This document shows positions 26,601 to 35,632 of a DNA stretch of 64,000 nt, one piece after another (the first letter of the stretch is position 1; every line of letters begins with the position of its first letter). This DNA comes from Halichondria panicea (lineage: Eukaryota; Porifera; Demospongiae; Suberitida; Halichondriidae). The translations under genes and the position numbers were made by a program. The notes beneath the pieces are model-generated. The model searched no databases, was not told the origin of the DNA, and worked only from the letters and a program-made list of their open reading frames with translations. Where the stretch lies: positions 1,612,001 through 1,676,000 of the forward strand of contig NC_087381.1 of NCBI RefSeq assembly GCF_963675165.1, read 5' to 3'.

Positions 26601-28546
26601 AAGCTGTTATCACGACTCTAAAGATGTAGTTAGACTAGCTTTTACCTGGCCACAGCTACATTTCTTCTGAACTCAGTAAGCTTGTCTTTAGTTCTGGCAA
26701 GGTTGAGGTTGCCTGTAGCTCTACAACCTATAGAAACACAGCTATTTACGTAGTTGAATGTCTCGAACAATGAATCAAGTTTCCTTTCTATATACATGTG
26801 TGCGTACAGATATATAATACGTACCGTATATATAGTGCGAAAACTTTGAGGCACTTAAGTTTCGTGGGAAAAAACATTTTTCGTTGAATAAATTTCGCGC
26901 TATTTGTTTAAATGACGTTGTGTCTTCCGTTAGCTAAGAAATTTTCGTGGACCTAATTTTCGTGGAGGATTGCTAACTCACTAAAACGGCAAAAATTAAG
27001 CCCCTCGAAAATTTCGCGTTATATGGTATTATTTGCAGTGACCTATTAAAAGTCGAATGCTGATTAATTAGTAGTATGGCTACGAGTGCAATATGGGATT
27101 AATAGCACGAGTAACAAGCGCTGGCAAGGATAATAGCACTCGGCGTAGCCACACTATTGACTTCTTCGTGTATGATGAATTTCTCTGCAGATTTTATTAA
27201 CATTTTGGCCGCGGCCGTTATTTGAAAACAACACGTTGTCATTGACAGCGTGCAATTACTTGACAGGTAATTGCACGCTGTCGTTGACGACGTGCAATTA
27301 CTGGACCGGATGTGATACAAGCTGTACACTCTCCAGCCACTAGTAGCACATCATACACACAATAATAATTAACGAAATTGTGAATGTCCATCGCAAGTCA
27401 AATTTAGTCTTCAAAAAAGATCGTTTTGGTTGCAATTATATCTACCAAACAGAGAGAGCTAGTACGTACACCGTTACAAACCAGTAGACAATCCTGTCTC
27501 CTTTTCCAGGTTCATATAGAGCTCGTTTGAGATCTGACAGATCTTGGTGTGAGTTCGCGAGCCCCTGCTGACGCCTAGCAACCCGGCAGAGTGCCAGCTA
27601 GTACCACAGCTCAATCTGCAAGCCAGAAATGCGTGTGCATAAATTGTGGTCAGTAGACTTTTGGTGTAAATGTGGTAAGAATGGTTGTGATGGTAACTGG
27701 TCAGAGGAGGTCCGACATGCGTGCACAAATCACTACAAAATCAGTGCATTGATGTCATTGTGGTCTGTCACGTGATAACCTTCTGGCCACAATGCACTGA
27801 ACTTGTAGTGATTCGTGCACGCATGTCAGACCTTCTCTGGTAACTGGTAAGGAATACTTGACACTTTTGAGAAGAAATTGAATCAAGTTTTACACAACAA
27901 TGTTCGTGAGAAAAATTGCGAACCGCGAGAAAATCCCGGATGATGATAACTTTTGGTGTGAAAAATAACAATTGAGTGAATGTGGTAAGAAAGAATGGTT
28001 GTGCTAAATATACTCTTGAATGAAGTTTTACAAACAAATGTAAATTTTCTCGCGAGAAAATATGTGAACCGCGAGAAAATCCCGCACGATGATAATAGAT
28101 AATAAGGAAGTTTCATTTTTGTTTTGGGTGGACAGGAAATCGATTACTCACCAAACTAACCTTCCCTGCTCGAGTAGTATGACATCCGTGATTCCCACTT
28201 TTGGAAGATGGTAGGCTAGTGAAGCACCCGCAATTCCTCCACCGCAGACAACCACCTGTGCCCTCGAGGGCAGGCTCTGATTGGTCGGAGCATCACTTGC
28301 CAGACGTCTCCATCTAAGGGTAGAACAAAGTAGGTAGGTAATTACGGTTCAGGTGAACACGATGCATGTAATAAATGAGCCCACAATATAGGACGTAGAG
28401 TAGACATAGCTTCACATCAAAGTTTTAACGGATATCGGGTCTACATCATTAATTCGACTTTTGGAGCATGCATCTACTGCTAACCTAGTCCACTGTGTAG
28501 GCCTAGACACAGCACATTGATTGATCTTCCTCCATGCACAGTACAT
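11689..28546 (-). CDS. SARDH: Mitochondrial sarcosine dehydrogenase-like flavoenzyme (SARDH/DMGDH family)
   Basis: Predicted to oxidise sarcosine (or dimethylglycine) in the mitochondrial matrix, passing the one-carbon unit to tetrahydrofolate. Eighteen exons (5'-3'): 28546-28485, 28313-28161, 27615-27482, 26727-26646, 26450-26366, 25700-25494, 25039-24946, 21730-21557, 21381-21257, 20938-20845, 20552-20298, 19883-19753, 19279-19109, 19052-18982, 18676-18574, 18163-18074, 16560-16378, 12042-11689; 855 residues, close to human DMGDH and SARDH. An Arg-rich presequence precedes the FAD motif GGGIAG (45-50). SWH puts a histidine (80) where these enzymes bind FAD covalently, which argues against the related PDPR. 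Further on are ESFTPD (about 357-362), the GCV_T domain with RPNWFDDV and FDMSTFAKF, then GELGWELNIP and RIEKGYRHW (707-715, SARDH-like), and a GCV_T C-terminal barrel. Two introns host opposite-strand gene pairs. SARDH versus DMGDH specificity is not certain. Confidence 0.87.
12447..12555. repeat. Tandem repeat, 37-bp unit, three copies
   Basis: The unit starts ATGTCCACCATGGCATGC and recurs at 12447, 12484 and 12521. It is rich in the palindromes GCATGC and CCATGG. It lies in the last intron of the dehydrogenase, 250 bp upstream of the first Cys-rich gene. Confidence 0.85.
12721..12728 (+). promoter_or_regulatory. TATA-like element of Cys-rich gene 1
   Basis: AATAAAAG lies about 75 bp before the ATG at 12802, near the position of the clearer TATAAAAG in the paralog. 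Confidence 0.35.
12802..13272 (+). CDS. Small secreted 16-cysteine protein, copy 1
   Basis: One exon, 156 residues. A signal peptide (MLLSKICASIFLLSILVSING) is followed by a Ser/Gly linker and sixteen cysteines, all conserved in the paralog at 15607-16074. Visible parts: NADCTAVLC, VFTWRDNDVTDRC, AVTTC, NRDCVE, VRPARCPE and a C-terminal CDDIECGVGMTC...RCVP that loosely resembles small cysteine modules of follistatin/IGFBP type. I do not recognise the family. The start is placed at 12802, not at the in-frame ATG 12787, because the paralog begins at the equivalent MLLSKIC and both share GCATGCAAA just before it. It lies on the strand opposite to its host, inside the last dehydrogenase intron (12043-16377). 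Extracellular defence, inhibitor or adhesion roles are all open. Confidence 0.82.
   Translation: MLLSKICASIFLLSILVSINGQSGSGSGDCNPCLEVECPRYLNADCTAVLCEAVFTWRDNDVTDRCAVTTCETRECPSNRDCVEAVRPARCPENNSKCRQFIISRCELRPPSHPLSCDDIECGVGMTCQRRDRPAGFRPVLRCVPQKTNLLLPDDD
13611..13831. mobile_element. MITE with TACCTTAAGGT ends
   Basis: The left end TACCTTAAGGTCGGTATTATT is mirrored at the right by AATAATACCAACCTTAAGGTA. The inner arms (TTTTAGCG / CGCTAAAAT) also pair. No ORF belongs to it. Confidence 0.75.
14066..14649. mobile_element. Outer foldback element carrying a nested MITE
   Basis: About 40-bp inverted arms (AAGAGTAGATAAGAGTAAG near 14077; CTACTCTTATCTACTCTT near 14617). Within it sits the element 14259-14565 with its own 9-bp target duplication, so the outer repeat is the older one. 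Confidence 0.6.
14259..14565. mobile_element. MITE, CAGAGGAGGT family with 9-bp target duplication (copy 1)
   Basis: Starts CAGAGGAGGTACGACATCCG, ends with the inverted GTCGTGCCTCCTCTG, and is flanked on both sides by CAACAACAC (14250-14258 and 14566-14574), a perfect 9-bp target-site duplication. Nine bases fits Mutator-like transposition; the class is inferred from that length only. Confidence 0.85.
14723..15127. mobile_element. Foldback element, TAGTTGGGCGTGGCC ends
   Basis: Inverted arms of about 70 bp: TAGTTGGGCGTGGCCCCACC at left, GGTGGGGCCACGCCCAACTA at right, continuing through CGTAGGGTTGGGCACCACTG and CAATGTCAGGTTTGTTCC. About 405 bp, non-coding, between the two Cys-rich genes. Confidence 0.8.
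15517..15524 (+). promoter_or_regulatory. TATA box of Cys-rich gene 2
   Basis: TATAAAAG about 85 bp before the ATG at 15607. Confidence 0.5.
15607..16074 (+). CDS. Small secreted 16-cysteine protein, copy 2
   Basis: One exon, 155 residues, the close paralog of the gene at 12802-13272: same signal peptide, same sixteen cysteines, and a nearly identical first 60 codons. Differences concentrate in charged surface positions (ETREC versus DTKQC, EAVRPARC versus EMVRPARC, CQRRDRPAGFRP versus CRTRERPGLSP). Two 5'-proximal bases apart, both copies read GCATGCAAA directly before the ATG. The stop codon lies inside an AATAAA string (16070-16075), which could serve as poly(A) signal but may be chance. 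Nested on the opposite strand in the dehydrogenase intron 12043-16377, 2.3 kb downstream of copy 1. Function unknown. Confidence 0.82.
   Translation: MLLSKICASIFLLSILASINGQSESGSGDCNPCLEAECSRFLNADCTAILCDAVFTWKDNDVTDRCAVTTCDTKQCLSNRDCVEMVRPARCPEDNLKCRQYILSKCELRPTSNPMSCDDIECGPGMMCRTRERPGLSPVLRCVPQITNLLLPDFE
17694..17778. repeat. 85-bp palindromic repeat, copy 1
   Basis: AATTGACCAC...GTGTGTAGACTAGTG followed by a stem AGTGTACAYAGTG / CACTGTGTACACT. A second copy lies at 33025-33105; a partial one near 848-893. Confidence 0.65.
17812..18375. repeat. Local duplication around dehydrogenase exon 16, one copy missing the exon body
   Basis: 17812-18000 repeats 18010-18375 but lacks about 18080-18207. 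The flanking sequence GTACGTGGTATTGTACAGAC, the G-rich run and CCAGACTGCTGTCTGTAGAT occur in both. The deleted copy still has the last 8 bases of the exon and its GTCTGT 5' splice site on the minus strand. Confidence 0.75.
20028..20225. repeat. Diverged direct repeat in a dehydrogenase intron
   Basis: TTTGAGGGAGATA(TA)GATACAAGGCAGCAA occurs at about 20030 and 20167, each followed by AAGTTG..GAGAGTAAA-like sequence. No coding sense. Confidence 0.55.
20583..20720. repeat. GT-rich low-complexity tract
   Basis: Runs of GTGTGTGT interspersed with GTAGTGTGAGG units in the dehydrogenase intron 20553-20844. Confidence 0.75.
21777..22037. mobile_element. pogo/Tigger-like MITE (CAGTGGAACCTCGATTATCCG ends)
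   Basis: The left end CAGTGGAACCTCGATTATCC pairs with the complement of the right end (GGTAATCGAAGTTTTACTG). An inner inverted AATAATCGAGGTTCC is also present. CAGTRRAACCTCGATTATCC is the terminus I know from pogo-like mariner elements in many animals. No transposase. It lies in the dehydrogenase intron that hosts the lectins. Confidence 0.75.
22496..22504 (+). promoter_or_regulatory. TATA box of lectin gene 1
   Basis: TATATAAAG 78-86 bp before the ATG at 22582; the paralog has TATATAAA at the matching distance. Confidence 0.6.
22582..23350 (+). CDS. Secreted jacalin-like lectin with propeptide, copy 1
   Basis: Two exons, 22582-22787 and 22909-23350; 215 residues. A signal peptide (MKLHLVLFATAVLAASAVHA) is followed by a roughly 50-residue acidic propeptide with NGT (possible N-glycosylation) and then RVRR (69-72), a furin-type cleavage site just before the mature domain. 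The intron (phase 2) falls inside the first Arg codon of that site. The mature domain is a jacalin-related beta-prism: GPYGGGGGGGFHELIDNC, RIIVRSGSLVDSIEVTY, GGHRGGHGGG, FGQSGSLLDNIGF, GRIFGPYGGTGGGRF and LRGFFGRSGSLIDSIGFYC. Such folds bind glycans. Two spaced cysteines are shared with copy 2. Nested opposite to the dehydrogenase in its intron 21731-24945. Secretion and glycan binding are inferred from the fold. Confidence 0.87.
23707..23714 (+). promoter_or_regulatory. TATA box of lectin gene 2
   Basis: TATATAAA 67-74 bp before the ATG at 23781. Confidence 0.6.
23781..24617 (+). CDS. Secreted jacalin-like lectin with propeptide, copy 2
   Basis: Two exons, 23781-23980 and 24170-24617; again exactly 215 residues. 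Signal peptide MKLGAVVLVTAVLAATTVNG, a propeptide containing NAT (possible N-glycan), then RRKR (66-69), a strong furin site at the same intron-interrupted position as in copy 1. Mature domain: CFPTGLYGGKGGGAFHELPDDC, IVLRTGSLVDSIQVTYRLSNG, YYGGKGGG, FGKTGRLVDNIGF, GKVFGPYGGKGGGDF and GIFGRVGSLVDSIGFYC. It is more lysine-rich than copy 1 (GGKGGG where copy 1 has GGHGGG or GGTGGG), so ligand preference may differ. Tandem duplicate, 430 bp downstream of copy 1, in the same host intron. Confidence 0.87.
25912..26100. mobile_element. Foldback element, ATTACTAGAAT ends (copy 2)
   Basis: Begins AATTACTAGAATGTTTTGCA and ends near GCAAAATATTAGATCGAG. It carries the interior TACACACGATCCTTGCCAGA in opposite sense to copy 1 (11364-11575). 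Ends are less well conserved. Confidence 0.6.
26216..26331. mobile_element. Truncated MITE of the CCGTATATCTTCTAATTTATCGG family
   Basis: Reverse complement of the first 115 bp of the full element at 39189-39588: it ends TAAATTAGAAGATATACGGTA and includes CCGGACACTTCGCATGC. Lies in the dehydrogenase intron upstream of exon 6. Confidence 0.7.
26822..27028. mobile_element. MITE, CCGTATAGCGCGAAA family (copy 2)
   Basis: The left end TACCGTATATATAGTGCGAA is inverted at the right as TTTCGCGTTATATGGTA. It shares CTTAAGTTTCG and the interior GGATTGCTAAC with copy 1 at 3450-3715. Confidence 0.72.
27702..27839. mobile_element. MITE, CAGAGGAGGT family with 9-bp target duplication (copy 2)
   Basis: Starts CAGAGGAGGTCCGACATGCG, ends with the inverted CAGACCTTCTCTG, and is flanked on both sides by GTAACTGGT (27693-27701 and 27840-27848). 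The arms pair over about 50 bp including GTGCACRAATCACTACAA. Confidence 0.85.
27850..28110. repeat. Two diverged direct copies of a ~120-bp unit
   Basis: Each copy carries AAGTTTTACA, then GTGAACCGCGAGAAAATCCC-like sequence and GATGATAA. They lie in the dehydrogenase intron between exons 2 and 3. Confidence 0.6.
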
Positions 28547-28789
28547 ATCTCTCTCAAGTCTCAGTACGCGCAGTGCAGTATAGACATGCTCTTAGTCACA
28601 CCAGAGAGATAGGGCAGCCTTTTGTGTTCTGGCTCTGCCACCACGCCCACTAATAGCACACCCTGTTAAAATCAAGGAAACTAACTCGTTTCCTCTTTGG
28701 CCATGTGGTTGTGTTCTCATAAAACAAACGGAGTTGAAGTACCAGGTCAGGAAAACGTTTAGTCTATTTTTTTTTACTACTGATAGAAG
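28547..28789. promoter_or_regulatory. Divergent promoter region between dehydrogenase and SRCR receptor
   Basis: Only 243 bp separate the ATG of the minus-strand dehydrogenase (28546) from the ATG of the plus-strand SRCR receptor (28790). Both 5' UTRs and at least one promoter must lie here, unless either gene has an upstream non-coding exon. No clear TATA box on either strand; an eight-T run (28767-28774) precedes the SRCR start. Confidence 0.55.
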
Positions 28790-31700
28790 ATGAAGATGTT
28801 CACAGAATGTTTAATAGTGGCAATAATCTCTTTTTGGACCATACAGCCAAGTGAGTTTGCATGAAATGACGTTATAAATAAGCCAAGTTGCCATAGCTTT
28901 CTCAGCAATGCAAGAGGTAATTATTATTGTTTCAGTAGCTTGTCTACTCTCTACTAAATGTGCAGATTTTTTTTAGTCGTTTGTAAAAGATACACACGCG
29001 TATTGCTATGTCCTACGTATACGTCTGCACCTTTTATATCTAGAACATTCATTGTCAACAAAATTAAGCTTGTTACCCGTACCACCCCGCTCCTTAATCC
29101 GCTTCCAAGGTGTTCTATCTTATCATAAATTATCAGCTAGGTTGTCATGACCCTCTACATGACGCATCCCAGCTGTGTCTGAGCGTGGTTGCAGGCGACA
29201 GCAGCTCACATTCTCTGGCATCCATGCATTAATTCCTAGAGGCAGAAACAAAGATAACCTTATTAGATAATGCAAGCACCCTCTTGAGCTAGCTAGCCAA
29301 GCTGGAGGCATGGCAACCAAGTGTTTGTGGATTGGGCTGTATAATAATTATAATCAAATTTTACATATCATTTGATGCATTGTGTACGTCTGAGCAGACT
29401 GCAGAGACGTGTCATGTGGCATCCTGTTGTGGATGGTGTGTTTGAGCCTTTGTCGAGGGGATGTTTGTATATGTGCAGTGTTGCACCTGGCTTTATATCG
29501 CAGTTGGCCGTTCTCTTGAGTCGAGGGGAGGGGGAGGGTTGGCTGTTAAGAGTGGAGACGGGTCAGGGTCAGGGGGGTGGCTGAAGAATGTATCTGGGTC
29601 ATGGTCAGGGGGGTGGTTGTTAAGAGTGTATCTGGGTCATGGAGACGGGTCAGGGGGGGTGGCTGAAGAGTGTATCTGGGTCAGGGTCAGGGGGGTGGTA
29701 AGAGTGTATCTGGGTCAGGGTCAGGGGGTTGGCTGTTAAGAGTGGAGACGGGTCAGGGGGGTGGTTGTTAAGAGTGGGCTCGTATACACAGTGTGTTACG
29801 TGGTACATACGTCTTATTACGTCGCCTGTTATCGTTGACACGTGAGTCATGTTTATAGAAGTATGGGAATGTTAGTTTTAGCCTAATTAGCAGAAGATGT
29901 CTTCATTAAACATTTGACTATTGGCTTAGTTAACACTCTAGTAAGTAACTATAGTAATTGTTGTTTCACAACCTTTTGTCTTGTTAAACTGAAAATTACT
30001 AATAATAATACTGATAATTACTCTCTAAGTTAAAACTTCCGGTGTAAAACACAATAATAAAGGGATTTATTTAGTCAGCTATTGTTAAGCTCATATCCTC
30101 CCGGGCTGCGTATGTTACCACACTGGTGTCAAGGATATTCACTGTAATAGTTGAGGGTAATGATATTCACTAGTTCGATGTTTACGCTTCCCTTCTGACG
30201 GGGCATTTTCAGTTCCTTTATTATCCTGAACTTGCAACGGTGTACACATTTTTTTTAAAAAACTGTCGTCAACAATAAATAGTGCAGTGATTAGTCATGG
30301 GAAGTGAGCCGCGTCTTTTTAGTCCCTTGGAATGTACTAATATTCCGTATCCAATGACAAACTCTTTATTTGCCGATATGCAATAAATGATTGAAATTCA
30401 TACAGGGAATATTACCTCGATATCACTATGAATAGGATATCGTATGTACATTGTACATGTATGTAAGTACGTGTCATTACATATGTCATGTGATTACAGT
30501 AGCAGTTATGATATCGTCGGAACATCCTCAGGGCACAATATGTAGGGGACAGTCCTGATGAGCTTATTGCTTACATGCAGTACCTGGTAGTTAGTGTTTA
30601 CCAGTTAACTGGGTTTTGTCTTGTTGTTTTTGTGGCTAAAAATAGCTCATTTTGACCCCCGTGCCTGTGCGCTCATAGTGAAATGGTAAACAGGTTACCA
30701 GTCTCAGAATCACGGTAACTGCACCGAGGGACGAGTTAGATTGTCAACACTGACTCATTTACACAACTTCATGTTTAAACTTGCACACAAGTTGTGTAAA
30801 CTTGTTCCAAGGTTCCGAAGTTGAAAGACATATTGCTTATGCAATGAAGCATCCATGCACGAACAGTGAAAGCTGTTCAAATGTCACATGTTATTACTGT
30901 ACTGGAGTTTACGGAATGCAGCATCTTTGCAACACATGTAGGGGTTTATTCAGTGCAGGGTGGTTTAATTTTCACCCGCTTGAAATTTTCTGTCACCCGC
31001 TTGGAGCAAGCTCTTAGCAACTTACTTGGAATTCTGGGGGAAATGGTAAAATATTTAATACTAACTTGAGATAATCGTAACAGTAAACCACTTCACACTC
31101 TATGATCTCGGTTATTACACGCATGGTTCCCATTATGGTCAAGTAGCCTTGTCTTTCTCAATGGTAGCCTGTACTTAACTAACTATCTTTCTCAATGCTA
31201 TCATGCCTTAATTACCTTGATTAGCACGATTTATATATGGACGTCAAGAGTCACATTACATACAATAATGAATCCTTAAAATTAATAAATACAATGTTGA
31301 GAAATATGATCCTTGAAGCCCTGAGATTTATGGTTGTCGTTCCAATTACGTCTTTTGGGAAACAACATCGTGAGGTTTGTAGAGGGGGGTGGTCTAATTC
31401 AATATTGCGTGCATTTGTACGGACACAGTACATGTACGATTGAGTGGTTTCAGTGAGTACAATGTCTGAAACCTTTTCTGAGCTTGTTCTTAATTGATAG
31501 AGATGACCTTGTAAAGAGGTTAGTCTTCCCAACATGTGTGCATGTGATCTTCCTTGCAAGACCACCTCTCCATATTCAGAGGAGGTACAACACACGAAGT
31601 GCAAATGCACGCAAGACCCACCTCTCCATATTCAGAGGAGGTACGACACACGAGTGCCTCGATTAGGCTTGGTCACGTGCAAAATTCAACAGTAAAGTCA

Positions 31701-33418
31701 TTGTTGTATGTGACCTAGCCTAATTACCTCCATTTTAGCCTGATCGTGCGTGGTACTCGTGTCGTTTGTACCTCCTCTGATAACCTTCCTGGCAAGACCC
31801 ACCTCTTCATTCAGAAACACCCTTCTAGATTGTTGGAAAGTTCTTATGAGGCTTCTTGCATGCAAATAATACGCCCCTTCCGTTTTTGTAGCCCCTCTCA
31901 GGAACTGCATGTGATATCATTGGTGGCCACGGCATTTCTATTGTCAGGCCTAGGGAACATATAAGTCTCTGCATACATACATTTACCTTAGTAGCTCTAG
32001 TTTGTCTATGTCACTATGGAATGTTATTATGTTGCTTCTTTCGTTTAGTTTATTATATTCAAAGGAAGCTGTATGCATTAAAAGGGGAGGAATTTTGTTG
32101 TTGAGTTTGGGACTTAAAATAAAGTTTTTTACTTTACTTGACCACAAAAATTATGCGGTTGCTAGGAAGCGATTGTCAACAATGTTTGTGGTAATTCCGC
32201 TCTAATCTGTGCCATGTTAATAAGGTTAAGTGCTCAAGAGTCTAATTATACACTGTAATAATTGATAAATTAATGAAAATTAATTGCGGTATGTGTTAAA
32301 ATATTCATACATAGGAATGTGCGTGTTTGATGTTTATAGTCGTAATTAAATTTTAGTGGAGATACGTGTAACTATGTTTTTTTGCATGTACAATTGTGTG
32401 TATACTCTGTTATGCTTTTTTGCCAGTAAGTAAGTACAAGTAAATATTAAATATTGAATAATTGTACTTTTGAAGCTGGTTCCTTAATTCGATAACTTTA
32501 ACACTTTGTCAGTAGAGATCGAGATTTTAATGCTTAATTAATTGTTATAATTAATAGAGCAAAACTAATGCACCGTGTTACGTGCTGTTTAGTGTGATTG
32601 TCATTAACCGCTAAAAGTTAACGATCGTTTCAAAACAAGCGCCCTCTTTGACATGCATTTATAATCTGTATTGTAATTACATCGTTTTTATTGCTTCTAA
32701 TTACCCATAATTAGAATGATTAACTCTCGGTATGTGTTACATAACTTTTTCTAACAGGTGTCCCAGATAGTCCAATAGTCTAGACTTTTGTCCATTGTCT
32801 ATTTCCTCTCTTTGTATGTACGAAGAAATTGCGTGGTACTTCAATTGACAATGTAGGACAATTATACAGTCTTAATGTACAATCATGTGGCACATAATTG
32901 TAAGAAAAGCACAAGTCAGTAATCAATGTGTATATACGTGTTACTTAGTATACCTCTGTAGAGTACAATCCTTTTGGTCTCACTTGAATAACATTTTTCA
33001 AAAGCAATGCTGCTATGGACTAGCTAATTGACCACAAGTGTGTAGACTAGTGTACACAGTGCCTACGGTGTGGTCCCACTGTGTACACTGTAGTGGTTGA
33101 CTCAGGTATGTTCACTACTGTAGTAAGGTTTGCATGAAAAACTGTGTGCATGGGATGTCAAAATTAGAGAGGCCAAAGCCATCCCCACAATTGAATTCAA
33201 ACTTTACAGTTACCACTGGTTACCAGACTTGGTGTGGGAATTTGGAGTAGGTAGAGGGTAGGCTCTGCCTTTGATCACTACAATACAGTACATACAGTAA
33301 TACAAGAGTCAGCTTATAAATAGCTTTATCACTGCCTAGGCTGCATTTTAAATCTTATTTATAGGCTTTTTTGGTCTTTTTCATTGTGTTGTGTGTCATG
33401 CCTTGTGTACTGTGTGGG

Positions 33419-33503
<85 letters not shown>

Positions 33504-33510
33504 GTGTGGG

Positions 33511-33545
<35 letters not shown>

Positions 33546-35588
33546 GTGTGGGTAGTGTGTGTGTGTGTGTGTGTGTGTACTGTGTGGGTAGTGTGTGGGT
33601 AGTGTGTGTGTGGGTAGTGTGTGGGTAGTGTGTGTGTGTGTGTGTGTGTTACCACGCAGTGGGCGTATACATGCAAGTTGCCAGAATTATTTGCTGGGAT
33701 GCAAAGTCATTCAACAGTGCACAAGCACTGGAACATACTTAAACGTATTAGATGTCTTTCTGTGTGGATAACGAGTTAGGGGTGCTTGAGTTTGGAACGT
33801 CCTGGCATCCTCCAAAGAATTTCAATAAAAGGCGCTTGTTTAATATCCGTGACAACCAAGTTTGGTGAATTGATTTTGTTTTCCTCCACTGGGTGTTAAT
33901 TGTTTGCAGAGCTATGTATACACTGAGGGTGGTCTGTTAGGGAGGAAACACGAACAGTGGCACAGTTACCGACAATGACACGTGTGGTCAATGTATCAAT
34001 AGAAACATTGACTCTTTGATACCTTTATTTTAGGTCAATATTTATTGTACAAGCATCCCAGTATTTCTCATCCCAGTGCATCTGTACTAACCCTCCCTTT
34101 CTGTTCACTGGGCTTGTTAGTACAATTGTATTATTTATTGTAAAGGAAGTTGCTAAGTGCCGAAGGTCATCGTTCCCAGCTGTTGCATTGTGTTTGGTAT
34201 AAATATTTAATAAATATAAATTTGTGAAACCATACAGGGGCAATGTGTACAGCAATACCTGAATGCTTGCTACATGTACATGTCCATTAATTTATCGTAT
34301 AGCGGGTAATCTTCGTGGGGTAAAAAATTCGTTTATCTGGAAAACGGTGGATTCGTGAGTAAAAATTTCGTTTAGTCTCGTTCCCTGCACTGCATTCCTA
34401 CGTTAAAATTTTGTGGAGGTCAGCTTGCCGACGAAAATAACGAATTTTTTACCCCACGAAAATTACCCGCTATACAGTATATATATATAATGTACACTCA
34501 GGGTTTATTTGAGGAATTTGCCTAAGCGGGTGAAATTGTGGTTTTCAAATAATTATTAGGGGGGTGAGTTATATTTGGTGCAAGTACATGTACTACATTT
34601 ACTTGCTCTAACAGAACATTTCAAGCGGTTGGAATATATCACCCGCTAACCTGCACTGAAATAAACCATGATATGATATTGTCACTGTACAATGTAAGAA
34701 TAGGCGGCTTGTGTCACTGTGCATGTCACTTCCATGTTACTGTGAAGTCGTTTGTTTAAGAATTTTAACTTTGTTATTCTAGAGCTCACTTCAAAGGGCC
34801 TGCATTGTGTACAGGTGTATACTAGTTCCTGTGTACAGTCTAGGCTACCTCATCTGTGTGTCTAGCTACATCACTGAATATGTATTATTATTGTGTTGTC
34901 GTTTGCTCAAGAACAGTAAGTGTCTTTGGAAAGCAGCCACTTCAGAGAGGGCATGCAACTATTCTAGCCAAGAATTGAATTTGATTCGATCACAATAACT
35001 TGTGTAATGTCTGGTGTGAAATTAACAGTGTTGCAGGCCATGCATAATTATGACACGTGCAGAAGCTTATTTGTGACTCTAGGTTTAGATATGGATAGCC
35101 GAGCTATCTGTTATCTTGTACTTGAACATATGTGATGTACAATGTGTGTACACACATCGGGATGGTGGCAGGTTGTAGCGTAAGTGGATAAAGGTGTAAA
35201 AGAGGTAGTAGATAGTTGTACATGTGCAAGTCCGGAACATAATGCATTGACATTTAAAACACACGAACAAGCAGCAAACAAATTGACGACATGTACACTT
35301 GTATATTATGATAATGTGTGCATGTACCATTGATATTAATAGCTGAGTTGCTCGTATATAAATATAAGCAGATGATATCCCACTAGTTGTACATGTGCAG
35401 GTCGGACCATGTTCAGAACATAATGCATTTAAGTTTAACACACACGAACAAGCAGCCAACAAATACACACGTGTACATTATATATGTGAAGTTTTATGTA
35501 CTGCATATTGTGTTGTCACTGTGATATTCATACATGTATAACCGGGTATAATGTCATCATCCCTCACACACCACACACACACACACAA

Positions 35589-35632
<44 letters not shown>

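Noticed and set aside
11689-28546. Identification as pyruvate dehydrogenase phosphatase regulatory subunit (PDPR)
   Set aside because: Same overall fold, but the histidine for covalent FAD (SWH) and RIEKGYRHW fit sarcosine/dimethylglycine dehydrogenase; PDPR lacks that histidine.
33359-33676. ORFs on both strands in the GT array (also 3070-3264, 8993-9738, 46543-46860)
   Set aside because: Pure dinucleotide-repeat translations (VCVC, HTHT) with no flanking coding signal.
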